Program-made: the position numbers and the translations under genes
Part shown: positions 37,801 through 50,165 of the stretch, in pieces
How positions within the stretch are numbered: position 1 is the first letter of the stretch
Layout: every line of letters begins with the position of its first letter
Notes under the pieces: model-generated
What the model was told of the DNA's origin: nothing
The model's input: only the letters and a program-made list of their open reading frames with translations
The model's database searches: none
From: Marasmius tenuissimus
Lineage: Eukaryota > Basidiomycota > Agaricomycetes > Agaricales > Marasmiaceae
Assembly: GCA_029532415.1 (NCBI GenBank)
Contig: JAQOTA010000052.1
Coordinates: 3,410,001 to 3,474,000 of the forward strand
DNA: 64,000 bases
Direction of reading: 5' to 3'

Positions 37801-38657
37801 TCACAAGACTAGTTACGATTGCCCAGAGGTGCTATTTGACGGGTTTGAGTCGCCGACTGCGATGACTGGCTTGGTTCGGAGAATTGTCTTGGATGAGTCA
37901 AATCAATTCTGGGATTAGAGACAACACAAGAGAAGGACGAAGGCCAGCAGAGAAGATGTTCCCAGCAGGGATTATTCCAGACGGGCCGCGGGACGAGTTC
38001 GATTTTCGAGTGTTCCAACCCGGAGTCGACATCGTTACCTCACGTTGCCACAGAGGGGCACAGCTACGTTCTGTAGATAGGCCCCTATGTACGTTCGTAA
38101 CGATCGTTTTCAAGAAGGCTCTTTGAGGTAAGTAGAAAGTTGAAACATCGGGCAACGTCCAGGGTGACCACGGTGTGTTTCAAGATTGATTCAATGGGTG
38201 GATGCGAACGTAGGAAGCTTGCTTGCTTTGAGTTCTGAGCATCTGCGAGTTGTCGCGACAGGGAAATCCGCCACGTACCTACCTACACACTCAGAGCCGC
38301 TGTCGCGTGCTAGTCGCATCGCGCCGTTAGAGGCCGTTGGCTCGTTATGGTTGGGGGAAAAAGGATCCTCGACCACGTGGCCTTGGTTGGGGGTGTTTGT
38401 CGTTCAAAGCAAGTGATTACGTAGTCAGGACAGTTTGTGCGAAAAAAAGCTCCCGCTTACACCCAGTCAGGGGCTTTCTCCTCCTTCCTACCCTCATCTC
38501 GCCGTCGTTGTGAAGGACGTCGAGCTCTGTATCGAGCTCGCCGTGGACCATACTTATTGCTGTGGTGAGCCAGCAGAGTGACGTGTATTCCTCGATATCC
38601 TAATCAATTTACAAAAACACCCCTGTCAGCACACGATACATTCAACCTCACGCTATA
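25888..38657. other. 12.8 kb stretch with no recognisable gene
   Basis: The left few hundred bases form the upstream region of Msn2/4-type gene A. Beyond that I see only open frames of 60-150 codons, overlapping on both strands, with no domain motif and no exon chain I could join. There are no tRNAs, no LTR or terminal repeats and no tandem repeats by eye. Base composition is ordinary. It may be decayed mobile DNA, species-specific genes I cannot recognise, or non-coding transcripts. Confidence 0.5.
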
Positions 38658-41085
38658 ATGGTTTCTGTTCGAAAACTGAAGCAGATGGAGAGGAACCGCG
38701 AGACTGGGACCGACAGTACCCATGAGGGCGACCTTGAGGCTGACTCTGCGAGCGAAATGGTGCGTTTATGCCGTCTTCCGGATCCCCTATACAGTTTTCA
38801 TAGTCTCGAACAATAGCCATCTTCGTCAAAGATCACAGTCAACAGTGCCTCAGACAGTCAATCTCAGCGACCCTTCACACGATCTCAGTCAGGTCGTCCG
38901 ATTAAACGTCGAGTCAGGGACGATAATGCGCTGGATTCCGCAAGCCAGTCAACATCACCCGCGAAACGGCCAAAAGTTACTCGCAAGAGGTCCGTGCGCA
39001 AGCCACAGCCAAAGGAGGAACCAAAAGAGGCAGAATCGGAGGATAACGATAATCTACCATATCCTTCAGATGAATATCAAACTCCTGCAGAGTCTGAAGA
39101 GCTTGCTCGGTCTACACCCCCTATCGACAAATCTTCAGACCCTTCGACTTCGACATCCGAATCATCGACGGTCCCATCTGCTCAGAACTCACTCCCCATG
39201 CGATATGGGACCAACAGAGTTATGCGTGCTACTCTTCCAACTCCTGTACCGAACCTGACAAAAAAGAGTCGAGGTCGGCGCGTACCTACACGGGTAGGGG
39301 CAGAAACTCCTAACTCCGGGGGAGATCGAACAGACGACAAGCGTTCGTATGTTTGCTCTGTGGAAGGCTGCGGTAAATGTTTTCATCGTGGAGAGCACCT
39401 CAAACGCCATATACGATCGATCCATACACATGAAAAACGTGAGTCCTACTCGTGTCACTTTTTACATCTTTACACCGCGGGTTTTGCCTACGTATCTGCT
39501 GCTGAGGGCTTCGTACTCCCCCAGCGGGGGTGCAACTTCTCATTTGCGTTGCTTGCTCTTTTTTACGCCTCTCGTTGCGAAGCATCCTCGATTTTGGGTT
39601 TTGATGCCGAAACCAGCACTGGGATGCTAATTCTTCGTTAGACATGGTCATCCCCTACTTTTATGCTTCTATCTGGTTTTACCTTCTGCATTCTTATGAC
39701 CCACAGTTCTATCCTTTTTGCTCCTCACTATGCTCGAAGCCTCAAGGGTGTCGGGACATTACCTCCCCATAAATTATGTCTGCTGCTTGCGTGTTAGGGG
39801 GGCCTTTCAACCACGGAGTGCGTTTTTTGCGACGCCTGTCTTTCGCTTCTCACTACAGTTCCGCGCTCAAGTGGGCAACGAATTTCTTTTCATTCTATAC
39901 ACCGATTTGAGGCATTTCCTTGCATACTGTATCTTAACTGTCCCCTTCGCCGGTGACGGGGCAGTACTTGACCACTGCCCTCGCCATCTCTATACTATGG
40001 CTTGCATCGTCGCTCTTCTCCTAGCGTTCTGTGTTTTTCGCACCTCACTCACTCCCTGTGTGCCGCTTTTTACCGTACATTCACTTGCGTTTCGTGTTCT
40101 ATGATCACTGTCTTTGGCGCAGCTTGTCAAGCCTTTGCGTTAAATCCTTCTGAACTCGTTCGCGGCGTACGGGCGGAGTTATGGCTCTTGTTTCTTCCTG
40201 CTCATTGGCGCCTTATGGGCGACAAGAGCGTTGCTTCTATATTGTCCACCTCCGTTTCCCTATGGCAATGGCTCTTGATTCCGCGAAGTCGGAGCTCGGT
40301 TGTCACTTTCCATTAACCCTCACGTCTAATGGGCAACCGGATATCACTGCCTCGCATTGTGGCTCTCGGAGCTATGGTACCCTGTCCTGTCTTCACGGTG
40401 CGGAGTTTTTGTCGATTTACTGCCTTTTACGGCATCCACACCACGGATCTCTGCTGTATATCACGTCTTTATGGCCCATTTTGCTACCCTCAGGCAGCCC
40501 TTGCTTTCCGCTTCTTCCCTGTTCACATATAATGTACATGAACGTACTGACACCGACCTTCCTCCCGCAGCTTTCAAATGCACATTTGCTAACTGCGATA
40601 AATTCTTTAATCGACATGACAATCTCCTTCAGCATATCAAAGTTCACAAGGCGTATGTTGCCTCCAGCAGTACTGGAGATGAAGAACCTGTGGAGGACAC
40701 CAATAAGAAGTTACCACGCGCAGTGGCCACCACGCCCGCGACCAATAACCCGTTGCTGTCTCTCGCAGCAGCAGCGGTTCGACCATTACAACCAGCTCCT
40801 ACCCTACACAACGTTGCAGATCCCGGGTATTCCACGGGCTCTGAGTCTACTGTGGCTTCGTCTACCCCTTCCCTGTTCTCATCGTTGAGACAGACATATA
40901 CGCAGATGAGCCTTTCATCCATTGGCACGTCTTCGTACGAGTCGTCGGGGGATTCAAGTGCGTTCTCAACGAACATGGCGGTTTCGTCATTGAGGAGTAC
41001 GGACATGTCGCCCAAGAGGGGGGTCGCTGCAGCTGACCAGCAGCGGCACCCGTTGGTGGCGGCAGAACAAGCTTGGAAATCGTAG
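38658..41085 (+). CDS. Msn2/4-type C2H2 zinc-finger transcription factor (paralogue B)
   Basis: The short first exon (MVSVRKLKQMERNRETG) splices into a Ser/Lys-rich exon with a basic segment (GRPIKRRVRDDN). It reaches the same NLTKKSRGRRVPT motif as paralogue A, then finger 1 (CSVEGCGKCFHRGEHLKRH). An 1132 bp intron (39439-40570) separates it from finger 2 (CTFANCDKFFNRHDNLLQH), restoring the linker THEKPFK. A Ser/Thr-rich tail of about 150 residues follows and ends AAEQAWKS. The fingers carry the Msn2/4 hallmarks (EHLKRHIRSIH, RHDNLLQH). It differs from A by a shorter N-terminal region and a long C-terminal tail, so the two may answer to different signals. Confidence 0.83.
39439..40570 (+). 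other. 1132 bp intron between the two zinc fingers
   Basis: The donor is GTGAGT and the acceptor CCCGCAG. The sequence is T/C-rich on the sense strand. Other introns in this window are mostly 45-75 bp. Paralogue A has a short intron at the identical place, so this one has grown by about 1 kb. Confidence 0.8.
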
Positions 41086-41736
41086 TGACCCGCGGTCGTC
41101 GAGAGTTGGTGTGCTTACTATTCGGATGGATGGAACTTCTGATGATACCTCCCGCAATTAAAACTTCGTTATAGTCGTCCGCAATCCTCGCTCAAAGCTA
41201 CCTTCTCATTGGTTAGAACTCCTCGTTCGCTTCGACTCGACGTTCCTTACCTTCATCTCTTTTTTCCTTGGATGCTTCGTCTTCAAGCCCTTTCATCTGT
41301 TACATCTGTGTTCTATATCGGGGATGTGTATGATGCATGTAGATGCATGTATATCAGTATAACCTTTTTCTGATTCGTGTCACATACCCTTGGTTTCCTT
41401 TATACTCTTTTCTCTTCGGCTTGTCTTCTGGCAATGTTGTGACAACTCCCGAACTCACTCTCCCTTCTTCCCTTTTTCGCCATATGTGCTTTCCTCTCCC
41501 CTCTTGCTGTCGTACTTGCCATCCCTAAAACGCGTGTAGCTTATGTTATGTCGATTGATTACAATACTTGATCGTTTTAGTTTGTAAAAAAGGCTTGTAG
41601 CTGTCGAAATGAATATGAAAGGACTCTCAAGCGTGATTTAGCCATCATATGGACCCACAAGTTGGGCAATTCCCGCGGCATATGACACTCTTCTTCCGAC
41701 CACCATCAACTTCACCCTCACTGTCTTCCGTATTTC
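41086..41736. other. Intergenic between Msn2/4-type gene B and kinase gene
   Basis: This should carry the 3' UTR of the zinc-finger gene and the promoter of the kinase gene. No further gene is seen. Confidence 0.45.
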
Positions 41737-43119
41737 ATGAGTTCTTCAGAAATCCAATGGATAGATGTCTGTAACATTTCAGCTGTTCTCATCTTGCCAC
41801 ACAATTAACTTCCTGTCCAGGACAGCGATGAAGAATCAGACTACGAGATAATCGCAGAAGGCATTGCCTCGACAGTCTCCAAGACTTTAGCATCCGTCGA
41901 TGATGGTACACCTGAGCTCGTCGTCGTCAAAACTTCGACCATCGTGAAGAGATTCGCGAAAGAACCTCACGATATCATCAAGGAAGCCAGGATATTGAAG
42001 AATTTGATTCACGAGAATGTACGTGAATACTGTTCTTACCACTGCAAGCGTCTGGCCTCACACTTCTTTTGCATAGATAATAACCATCCTAGACGCGCTT
42101 AGTGAACCCAAAGAATCCAAATTGAGCATCTGGATGCCCTATATTCCCTTCTCCCTCAGCCAACTCCTCGACTCTCAGCGTTTCGTCCTTTCAACTTCTC
42201 TATCCAGCTACGAAAGAGCTAGGTTCCAGATCATCTGTCAGAGCATAACCCACCAGCTTCTTGACGCGCTCTCGTATCTTCACGAAGACCAAAAGATTGC
42301 ACATCGGGACATCAAACCAGCCAATGTGCTGCTTACGAAGGAGGGATGCGTCAAGCTTATTGATTTTGGAATTGTATGGAAAGAAGGAGAGAACGAGGAG
42401 GATAAAAAGGGGGATCTGTGGCCTGAGTTTCGAGCAGAGGAAGCGAGTGAGGGCGAAGGACGAAAGGGCATGTATTTCGAGGTGTCTACAGGGTCTGTTT
42501 GTTCCCTTCCTGGCCTTACCGAATGTTGAATCTTCCACACTACCCTATCAGACCGTACAGAGCACCCGAACTCCTCTTTGGCACGCGTTCTTACAATGCA
42601 TTTGCCATCGATCGGTGGAGCCTGGGATGTACACTCGCGGAGTTCTTTACACCTCTCGTTCCATCCGAGCCTGAAGAATCTGAGTACTCCTACGGGTACT
42701 CTTCGTCGCTATCAGCTGCTTCGATATTTCGAAAACCCCTCTTCGAAGGCACGCGAGGCGAGATCGGGTTAGCCTGGAGTATCTTCAAAATCTTGGGCAC
42801 GCCTAACGAGAGTAGTTGGCCGGGGTTCAAGGACCTGCCGGATGCACAGAGGGTGGAGTTTACCGTTGCGGAAAGGCAAGATCTTAGGACATTTTTTCCA
42901 GGTTTGGGTCGGGATCTAGGGGAAGAGGAAGGGGGTGGATGGGGAGAGGGCGCTCTTGATCTCATTCAACGCCTGTTGGTGTACACACCTGACGAGCGAC
43001 TCGACGCGAGGAGAGCTCTCGAGCATGCTTGGTTGCGGGGTAGCCTGACTCCTGGAGGCGATTGGGAGTTTCAGGGCGAAAAACGCTCTCTTGGGGGCTT
43101 GTTAGCGGAGGTGTTATGA
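41737..43119 (+). CDS. CMGC-type protein kinase, CDK-activating-kinase (Cak1/Csk1)-like
   Basis: Exon 1 (41737-41766, [10 protein letters not shown]) joins 41821. Further introns lie at about 42019-42077 and 42494-42552. Kinase landmarks are present: a catalytic Lys (LVVVKTS), [27 protein letters not shown], and [13 protein letters not shown]. The N-lobe reads [13 protein letters not shown], so the Gly-rich loop GxGxxG is missing. Lack of this loop is a known trait of yeast Cak1, which activates CDKs by phosphorylating their T-loop. An insert rich in Glu (about 42385-42480) sits between DFG and APE. The splice donors of introns 1 and 3 are GTCTGT. Assignment to the Cak1 group is inference from these traits. 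Confidence 0.82.
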
Positions 43120-43327
43120 AATACGTGCCTCCAAGAACGGAAAGCAGGCTTGGAGGCCCTTGGTATTCCATAGTGCGTCTGCGTCCGAGCTCGAGTATCT
43201 GTATATCGCATTTCTTGTACTTACTATCTGTACAGCTGGTATTGTCATCAAAGCTTGCATACGTGACGTTGCGGGATATGGTGATTTACAGGTCGCGAGG
43301 AGGCCCAAAGCAGAGTAGTCATATCGT

Positions 43328-44376
43328 TCAGGTCCTATCGATTATCCTGGCTACATCTATGGGGAGAAGTTTCCGCGTTCCAGGTGCCTGCCACTTCACT
43401 TCGTCTTCCACTAGGGCTTTGGCGGTCTCGGGATCATTGAAATCCTGAATGATGAGTTGTGAGTCAGGGATAAGCGGCGAGTAAATGCAGGTCTGAATAT
43501 AACGAGTACTGACCGCGAAGGAGGGGACATCCACTGCTGCTATGCCGCTCCATTTAGGAACAGAGGCCTCGCCGTCCTTTGGGTCTTCGAAGGCTTGCAA
43601 TGGCTGTGCCATATGACACTGGACAGTAGGTGGCGTTAGTTGAGCTAAACTCTGCTTTGGAGCGCGAACCAACTGTTCACGAACCTGGTCGTACTTGATC
43701 ACTTTCTTTCCGAGGGGTGTGGTCTTGATCACGTCGGGGTGAGTATGTAACCATGCCTTTGTGAACTCTTCGTCGCTTAATCCCTCTTTCCTCTCAAACA
43801 CGATGAGCATCCGGCCTCGATTCTTTCTGACCTCCTTGTCGGGAAGCCCGGCTTTGTCTTCCTCGAATGGAACGACGGGAGCAACCTTAACCCGGGCTAT
43901 CACGCAGGCCTCCCGGTTGGAGAACTCAGCCTCATCAGGGACAATAACGTTCCAGTACTCGTCGTCTAGTACCTGTCAACACAAGTGGCGTAGTCAGTTT
44001 TCCTTGATACACCAATCGATAGGTATCGGAGATGTACATCTTCGAATCCTTGGAATGAGTCGACATCGAAGGAAACCACTCCGTCATAATTGAGGACAGG
44101 CACACCATGCTTCTTCATCTTTTCCCTCTCTTCCTGGTTAACGTGCAACTGTATGGAGATACGGGGTATGATCAGTGGTCTTATCGACGCCCTACACCCA
44201 TAAAGAGACGATACCTGCTCGTAAATAAGAGGGTTCTTCTTGTTGGCCACAAACTTAGAATACAACTTGGAATGCTCGTGTAACCAGTAACGGTCGAACT
44301 CCTCTTGCGTCGTACCCTCCTTCCTTTTCACAAAGATCAGGATCCTGACTCTGTCGGCGCGTATTTCCTTAGGCAT
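43328..44376 (-). CDS. Two-domain EthD-like protein (paralogue 1)
   Basis: Two EthD-type dimeric alpha/beta-barrel units lie in tandem. The first has VRILIFVKRKEGTTQEEFDR followed by YWLHEHSKL. The second has RMLIVFERKEGLSDEEFTK then AWLHTHPDVIKTTPLGKKVI, and the chain ends LLPIDVARIIDRT. Splicing restores LHVNQEE, GFEDVLDDEYWNVIVPDEA and CHMAQPLQAF. EthD-fold proteins are small ferredoxin-like barrels; some act as cofactor proteins or monooxygenase-like enzymes, but most fungal ones have no known job. The start chosen is the only Met after an upstream stop. Homology to paralogue 2 seems to continue a few residues before it, so a short upstream exon may be missing. No signal peptide is seen. 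It ends tail-to-tail with the kinase, 208 bp apart. Confidence 0.75.
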
Positions 44377-44876
44377 CTCGAGGTCGGAGTAAGAACAGTT
44401 GAGGAGCTCTTATTAGTTGCTGAGGGGTTTAATACGATTTCGAACGGTCCAGGGTATTCGTTCACGTTCCGTGCGCAATAATAGGACTGATCAGGTTCTC
44501 CCGCACAAGTGTATGAATCAGGAAGCATCGCTATGATATTCATCAAGTGCTTGGTGGTCATCACTCGAGCTAAGGAGAGAATTCGGTAGCTCTCATCGCC
44601 TCCTAGAATACAAACCCGGTCACTTTCCGTACGATCGCCAAACCTCAACGTCCATTCGGATACACGGATACACGGAAAGGCTGTTGCCGACCATCAGCAG
44701 CAATCTGCAAGAGGAATGTCGGGAAGGGCAGGGATGAGCTGAGAAATCGGAACTCATAGTGGAAACATGATAGCTTCCGCGCTGGCATGACCATACGATG
44801 AACGAAAATTAGTTCTCGCTTTTAAGTATCGCTAGTAGTACAATGAAACAACTTCTCTCTTCAGACTGAGTTAATA
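44377..44876. other. Intergenic between EthD-1 and DUF2235-1; possible upstream exon
   Basis: A minus-strand open frame near 44337-44648 could supply a 5' exon to EthD-1, but no splice could be supported. Otherwise nothing was recognised. Confidence 0.35.
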
Positions 44877-47121
44877 TCAATCAACCCAGATAGGATCGAA
44901 ATTCCACTTTGGCTTCGGAACGTATTTCCCCTTCGCCTTCAACGCTCGCGCCTCGGCTTCCATGCGCATCTTAACTGATCTGTGAACCTTGACCCCATGT
45001 TTGTGAGGAATATGTCGAGCCTTTCCGAAGTTGCCCCAGCTAGGATGGAAACGTCAGCACAAGAGGATTCGTTGATAGAGAACAAGAACGGCTGATACTT
45101 ACACAATCCGCTGCACCCATGAATAATCGTCGTCATTCTGGTACCTCAGCTTCTGTGGTATGACCTCCAATATCCACCACCCCCATTTCTGAGACAGCAT
45201 GTCATTGATTGGACTCAACGCATCCTTTATGTCTTCCTGCTCTTCGTTGACGAAATCGTCCGTCCAGAAGCTGACGCGAGAGTTCTGCGTCGCTGAAGAG
45301 CTGGCAGTGCGCTCCCTATTGTGAGACGAGGGAGTTGACTGTGCGGGAGGACGTGGGATAACATGAGGATACAGCGAATCTGGATCCATCCCAACATATT
45401 TGAGCATCTCGCGGTGGAAGAGGATTCCGGTTTTCAGTAAGAAACATTGTCGAATCATCCATCGCAAGGGAATTCGAGCGAGGCTGTTTCTAGTTTCGTT
45501 CGGTACGGCCCCACCTCCCACATCTGCCCGAAAGTGGAGTAAGGAACAAATTTCTCGAAGAGTAGGAATATGAAAGTGAAAGAACGAACCGCAATGACAC
45601 CCAGCGAACCAGACCTCTTCGATATTCGTGGCGTGATCCCCTTCTCCCGAATACTGACGCTCCAAATCTCGGATCGACTTGGACCCAGACCTTTTATGTT
45701 CAGGTCGCTGTTTCGGTTTCCACCTGGGCATGGCACCTGGAGGAAGCCCAAGGTGACCCTGATTTTTGGGCTGGTGCTGCCAAAGATTGGGCTTGAACCT
45801 GGCTCGATGTTCGTCCAATGCAACCGCATGGCGGAAGTACTTGACGTGTGTGTTGGAGGTGGTGAAGGGGAGACGTTTTGGAATGACTCCAACTGATCCC
45901 ACGGTGTCCCTGTAGTGAACCAAGGTTGAACTTACTCAGAGAGGTGACGAGTTCCTGCGATCGCTACGTACCAAACGCCAAGAAGTTCGATATCAACATC
46001 GATCGAGAAGGCTTGTTTGAAGGCGCCGCTTTGTTGCCATCCTTTTTCGTCTTCACGAGAGTACATCTTGTAGGCGAAAGGTACTTGCTGATTATTGTGT
46101 CTTGGTAGAAGCCCGACCTAGGTATTCGCTTGTAAGAGAGTGGGTTCGGACACGAGGTGGGCCGACTTTCACCTTGTGTAACCTGGATATGAGTTGTGAG
46201 CGAAACGTTCATCTCAATGGTGGCAAGTAAAAGTGAGCTCACATTCCAGCTAGGGCACGCGCGGTCTATATCCGGACATTCTTGCGTCAGTGTGCGCCAT
46301 CGAGCAAAATCAAAGCGAAGAGAACTCACGTAGGCACCACGGGAGAACCTGAAGGTAACCTAGATGAGATCAAGTCCACGCAATGGATGTTATCCACGTA
46401 CCCAAAGATACAGATTTTATCTCCACTTTCGTCTTGTAGGAGCGGTCAGTACGTATAGTTAACCTGGCGTTGGCAGCAAGGCTTACAGTTTTGCATGAGG
46501 AACTCGTATCCACCTGCCATTGAGCTGAACGTCAGTGGGAAAATCAACGATATCAGAAGAGCCGGGAACAGACCCATGACATGTGCATCAAGATGCAATC
46601 CAATCATCATGTCGAGTATCTTTTGGAACTTTGCAGCCAGCGGCTTTGCGATTTGAGGGACGGTGTACGTTCCTATACCTGCCTATCGGACAAGTTCAGA
46701 GCCCGGAGGTACAAAAGCGAAGAAATTTACCTGATAGTAGACCAACTGATGTCTGGCCTCGTCTTTTTTGAGCATCGAGAAGAAGTTCACAACGTTGGAG
46801 TTCTGCTGGGGTATGAGCAACGACATGTGCAAAGTTCCAAGGGCGTCTCACGCACATCATCATCAAACTGGTCACCTGGATTGGAGGTCTCAGAGGCCTG
46901 TCGAACGTCTGGTGAGAGAAAGATAGCTCACCCGTGCCGTCAAAGCAAAGAACTAGTGTTCGTCGTCTATGCTCATCCGGTTCAGGGATGACATCTTCCA
47001 GGCTCGGGAAAAACTCGAGCCGTTCTGGGGAACCTGTTTTGTTGTCGCCATCGAAGTACTTCGGAGGGTTCTGTATCGTAGGTGTCGCGGAATGGGTCGT
47101 TTCTGATCGCCTATGCTCCAT
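44877..47121 (-). CDS. DUF2235 alpha/beta hydrolase-like protein (paralogue 1)
   Basis: Many exons; the first (MEHRRSETTHSATPTIQNPP) runs to TLVLCFDGTG, the opening motif of DUF2235. Later exons give NVVNFFSML, the nucleophile elbow FGFSRGAYTARALAGM (Ser in GFSRG), VWDTVGSVGVIPKRLPF, FAGCHCDVGGGAVPNETRNS with the His/Asp motif, and a C-terminal SWVQRIVANFGKARHIPHKH. The domain is related to bacterial Tle1 phospholipases, so lipid-ester hydrolysis is possible, but fungal members have no established function. No signal peptide is seen, so the protein is probably cytosolic. A paralogue follows at 47872-50113 on the same strand with the same exon pattern. Confidence 0.85.
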
Positions 47122-47174
47122 GGTGAGAAGTAGGTTAGGAAGGCAAGATTAATGATCACAGGCTCGTTGTCCTC

Positions 47175-47182
47175 TTCTTATA
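47175..47182 (-). promoter_or_regulatory. Candidate TATA box of DUF2235-1
   Basis: TATAAGAA on the minus strand, 54-61 bp before the ATG. The paralogue has TATAAACT at the same distance, which supports both. Confidence 0.5.
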
Positions 47183-47871
47183 GTACAAGAAATGCTGGTG
47201 GCGCCTGTGCGATATTTAGTAACTTGCTCAACCTTCTCTTTGCCAGGTGGAATGATAATGTCACGTCCGTGTTACCGGGTCTAGCCCGATGATATATTGC
47301 AGAAGAAGTCGTTTTTGGAAGCGAAGAGAAAGAAAGAGAAAATGAGTCGGAGCTTGTGAAACCGTGTATACGAGCGATATGGTAGGATCATTTGGGGTGG
47401 AGACTTGGAGTTGAAGAACTAGGATGGCTGTCTGAGGTCACCGGTTACCAGTTACATCGGTTCGAACTGAAAGCCGACTTGAATGGCATAGTTTGACGCC
47501 ACAATAAATAGTGTTCATAACGCTGGTGGAACTAGGTGGGACTACGAGGATGGAGAGCGGTCAAAGAACCTCAAAGACTCAATTTGACTCAAAGTGTTCA
47601 CATCATTTTGCTCATGTGTTCAACCACGTGAATCAAGCGTGATCCATGAGACCTTTTCTCACGGCTCGACGCGTCGTCAGAGTGGATAATCATTCGGGAA
47701 ACCAATTCTGAAAAACGCAGAACGGGGTGAGCAAGCCGCCGAAGGGGCACATATAACATATGACAAACGAGATGATTCAGTCTCAATTGCAAGTGAATAA
47801 ACAGTATTAGTACAAAGATAAGTACCTCTTCGGTCTTCAAGTTAAAACGGGGAACCACTGAGTTGAGCACA
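47183..47871. other. Intergenic between the DUF2235 paralogues
   Basis: Upstream region of DUF2235-1 and 3' flank of DUF2235-2. No gene seen. Confidence 0.45.
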
Positions 47872-50113
47872 TCAATCGATCCAGGTAATGTCGGCTGGCC
47901 ACTTTGGCTTCGGAACGTATTTTCCCTTCGCTTTCAACGCTTCCGCCTCGGCTTCCATGCGTATTTTGACTGATCTATGAACCTTGACTCCATGCTTGCT
48001 TGGGATATGACGACCTTTTCCAAAGTTCCCTCCACTACACAGACGTGATGGTCAGCCAAGAGAGCTCGAAACCCGAGAACATCGTACTCACACAATTCGC
48101 TGCACCCACGAATAATCGTCGTCCTTCTGATACCTCAATCTCTGCGGTAGAACCTCTAATATCCACCACCCCCATCTTTGCGACAGCATATCATTGATGG
48201 GACTCAACGAATCCTTGAGGTCTTCCTGCTCTTCGTTGACGAAATCGTCCGTCCAGAAGCTAAAGCGAGAGTTCCGATTCATTGAAGGGCCCATGGTGGC
48301 CTGTCTCTTGCGCAGCGACGGAGGCGAGGTTAGGGGAGGACGAGGGGCAACCTCCGGCCAAAGCGTACGCGGATCCATCCCAACGTACTTGAGCATTTCG
48401 CGGTGGAAGAGGATCCCGGTTTTCAGCAAGAAACATTGTCGAATCATCCATCGCAAGGGAATCCTCGCGAGACTGTTCCTAGTCTCGTTCAGTACGGCAC
48501 CACCTCCCACGTCTGCAAGCAGGGAGTAAGAAACAAGCCTCTTCGCTTGATATGAACATGAAAAGAACAAACCGCAATGACACCCTGCAAACCAAACTTC
48601 CTCGATATTCGTGCGGTGGTCTCCTTCCCCCGAGTACTGACGCTCTAATTCCTGTATCGTCTTTGAACCAGCCTTCTTGGGAGGCTCGGGTCGTTTCGGT
48701 TTTCCCTTGGGCATGGCACCGGGAGGAAGCCCAAGGTGACCCTGATTTCTGGGTTGATGATGCCAAAGGTTGGGCTTGAACCGGGCCCGACGCTCGTCCA
48801 GTGCGACGGCATGGCGGAAGTACTTGACGTGGGTGTTCGAGGTCGTGAAAGGGAGACGTTTTGGGATGACTCCAACTGATCCCACGGTGTCCCTGTAAGA
48901 GTGAACCAAAGTTAGTCGAAGAGGTAACAAATCCTTGCGATCACTACGTACCACACGCCGAGAAGTTCGATATCAACATCGATCGAGAAGGCTTGTTTGA
49001 AGGCGCCACTTTGTTGCCATCCTCTTTCGTCTTCACGAGAGTACATCTTGTACGCGAAAGGTACTTGCTGATGATTGCATCTGGGCAAAAGCCCGACCTA
49101 GAGACGTCCCAAGAGTGAGTTTCCAAACGCAGCGGGCTGGGCGAGCGTGGCCACCTTGTGTAACCTAGATGCGAGCGATCAGTGAAACATTCTGAACTAA
49201 CGTCAAAAGCCTACCCACATTCCGGCAAGTGCACGCGCAGTCTAGCGTTCGTATCCGTCAGTTTCCATCATTGAGGAGGCCCGAAGCGAAGAGCTCACGT
49301 AGGCGCCACGAGAGAATCTAGTGATAGTACAGATGAGATGGCATCTACGCAAGTATTCAGTATGTGCACATACCCAAAAATACAGATCTTGTCTCCGGCT
49401 TCGTCTTCCAGGAGCGTTCAGTACGTGTATAGAGTTGCATGGCCAGGGAAACTTACAGTTCTGCATGAGGAACTCGTATCCACCTGTTCAGCTGGACGTC
49501 AATGGGAAAACACAGGAAATCAGAAGAACCCGGAACGAACTCATGACGTGGGCATCGAGATGTACTCCAATCATCATATCGAGCATCTTCGAGAACTTTG
49601 CTGCCATGGGTTTTGCAATCTGAGGAATGGTGTACGTCCCGATACCCGCCTAACCGGCAAGTTCAACGCGTGTAGGTTCTCGAGCAGAAAAAAAGAGAGC
49701 TCACCTGGTAATAGACTAGCTGGAGCTTGGGATCGTCCTTCTGGAGCATTGAGAAGAAATTCACGACGTTCGAGTTCTGTTGCGTTGATGAGTTAAGGAA
49801 TCCGTGTCGAGCGCATCTCACGCACATCGTCGTCAAACTGGTCACCTGGAAATAACATCTGAGAAAGCTATTCACGACTGGTAGACGAAACGAGCTCACC
49901 CGTTCCATCAAAGCAAAGAACTAGTGTCCGGTGCCTATGCTCATCTGGCTCTGGGATGACATCGTCGAGACTTGGTGGAGGACTCAAGGGAGGTCTCGAC
50001 GGAAATTCAAGCTCTTGCGGGGAAGTCACTATGCGATCCTTTCCGAAGAACTGCGCCCCTTCGTCAATCGTAGATGTTGTAGACCAAGCTGTCCCTTCCC
50101 GCTGGTGGGCCAT
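47872..50113 (-). CDS. DUF2235 alpha/beta hydrolase-like protein (paralogue 2)
   Basis: Same layout as paralogue 1: TLVLCFDGTG near the N-terminus (after MAHQREGTAWSTTSTIDEG), a nucleophile exon with FSRGAY (about 49300-49320), TVGSVGVIPKRLPFTTSNTH, a His/Asp motif with DVGGGAVLNETRNSLARIP, and the end KWPADITWID. The middle of the protein (about 48090-48950) is very close to paralogue 1, while the N-terminal 40 residues and the Pro/Ser-rich linker before the last third have diverged. All frames are open, so both copies look functional. Function is as uncertain as for paralogue 1. Confidence 0.85.
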
Positions 50114-50165
50114 GGTGGAAGGAATAATAGAAAGTGATATTGACGTTCACGCGTCTGTAAACCTC

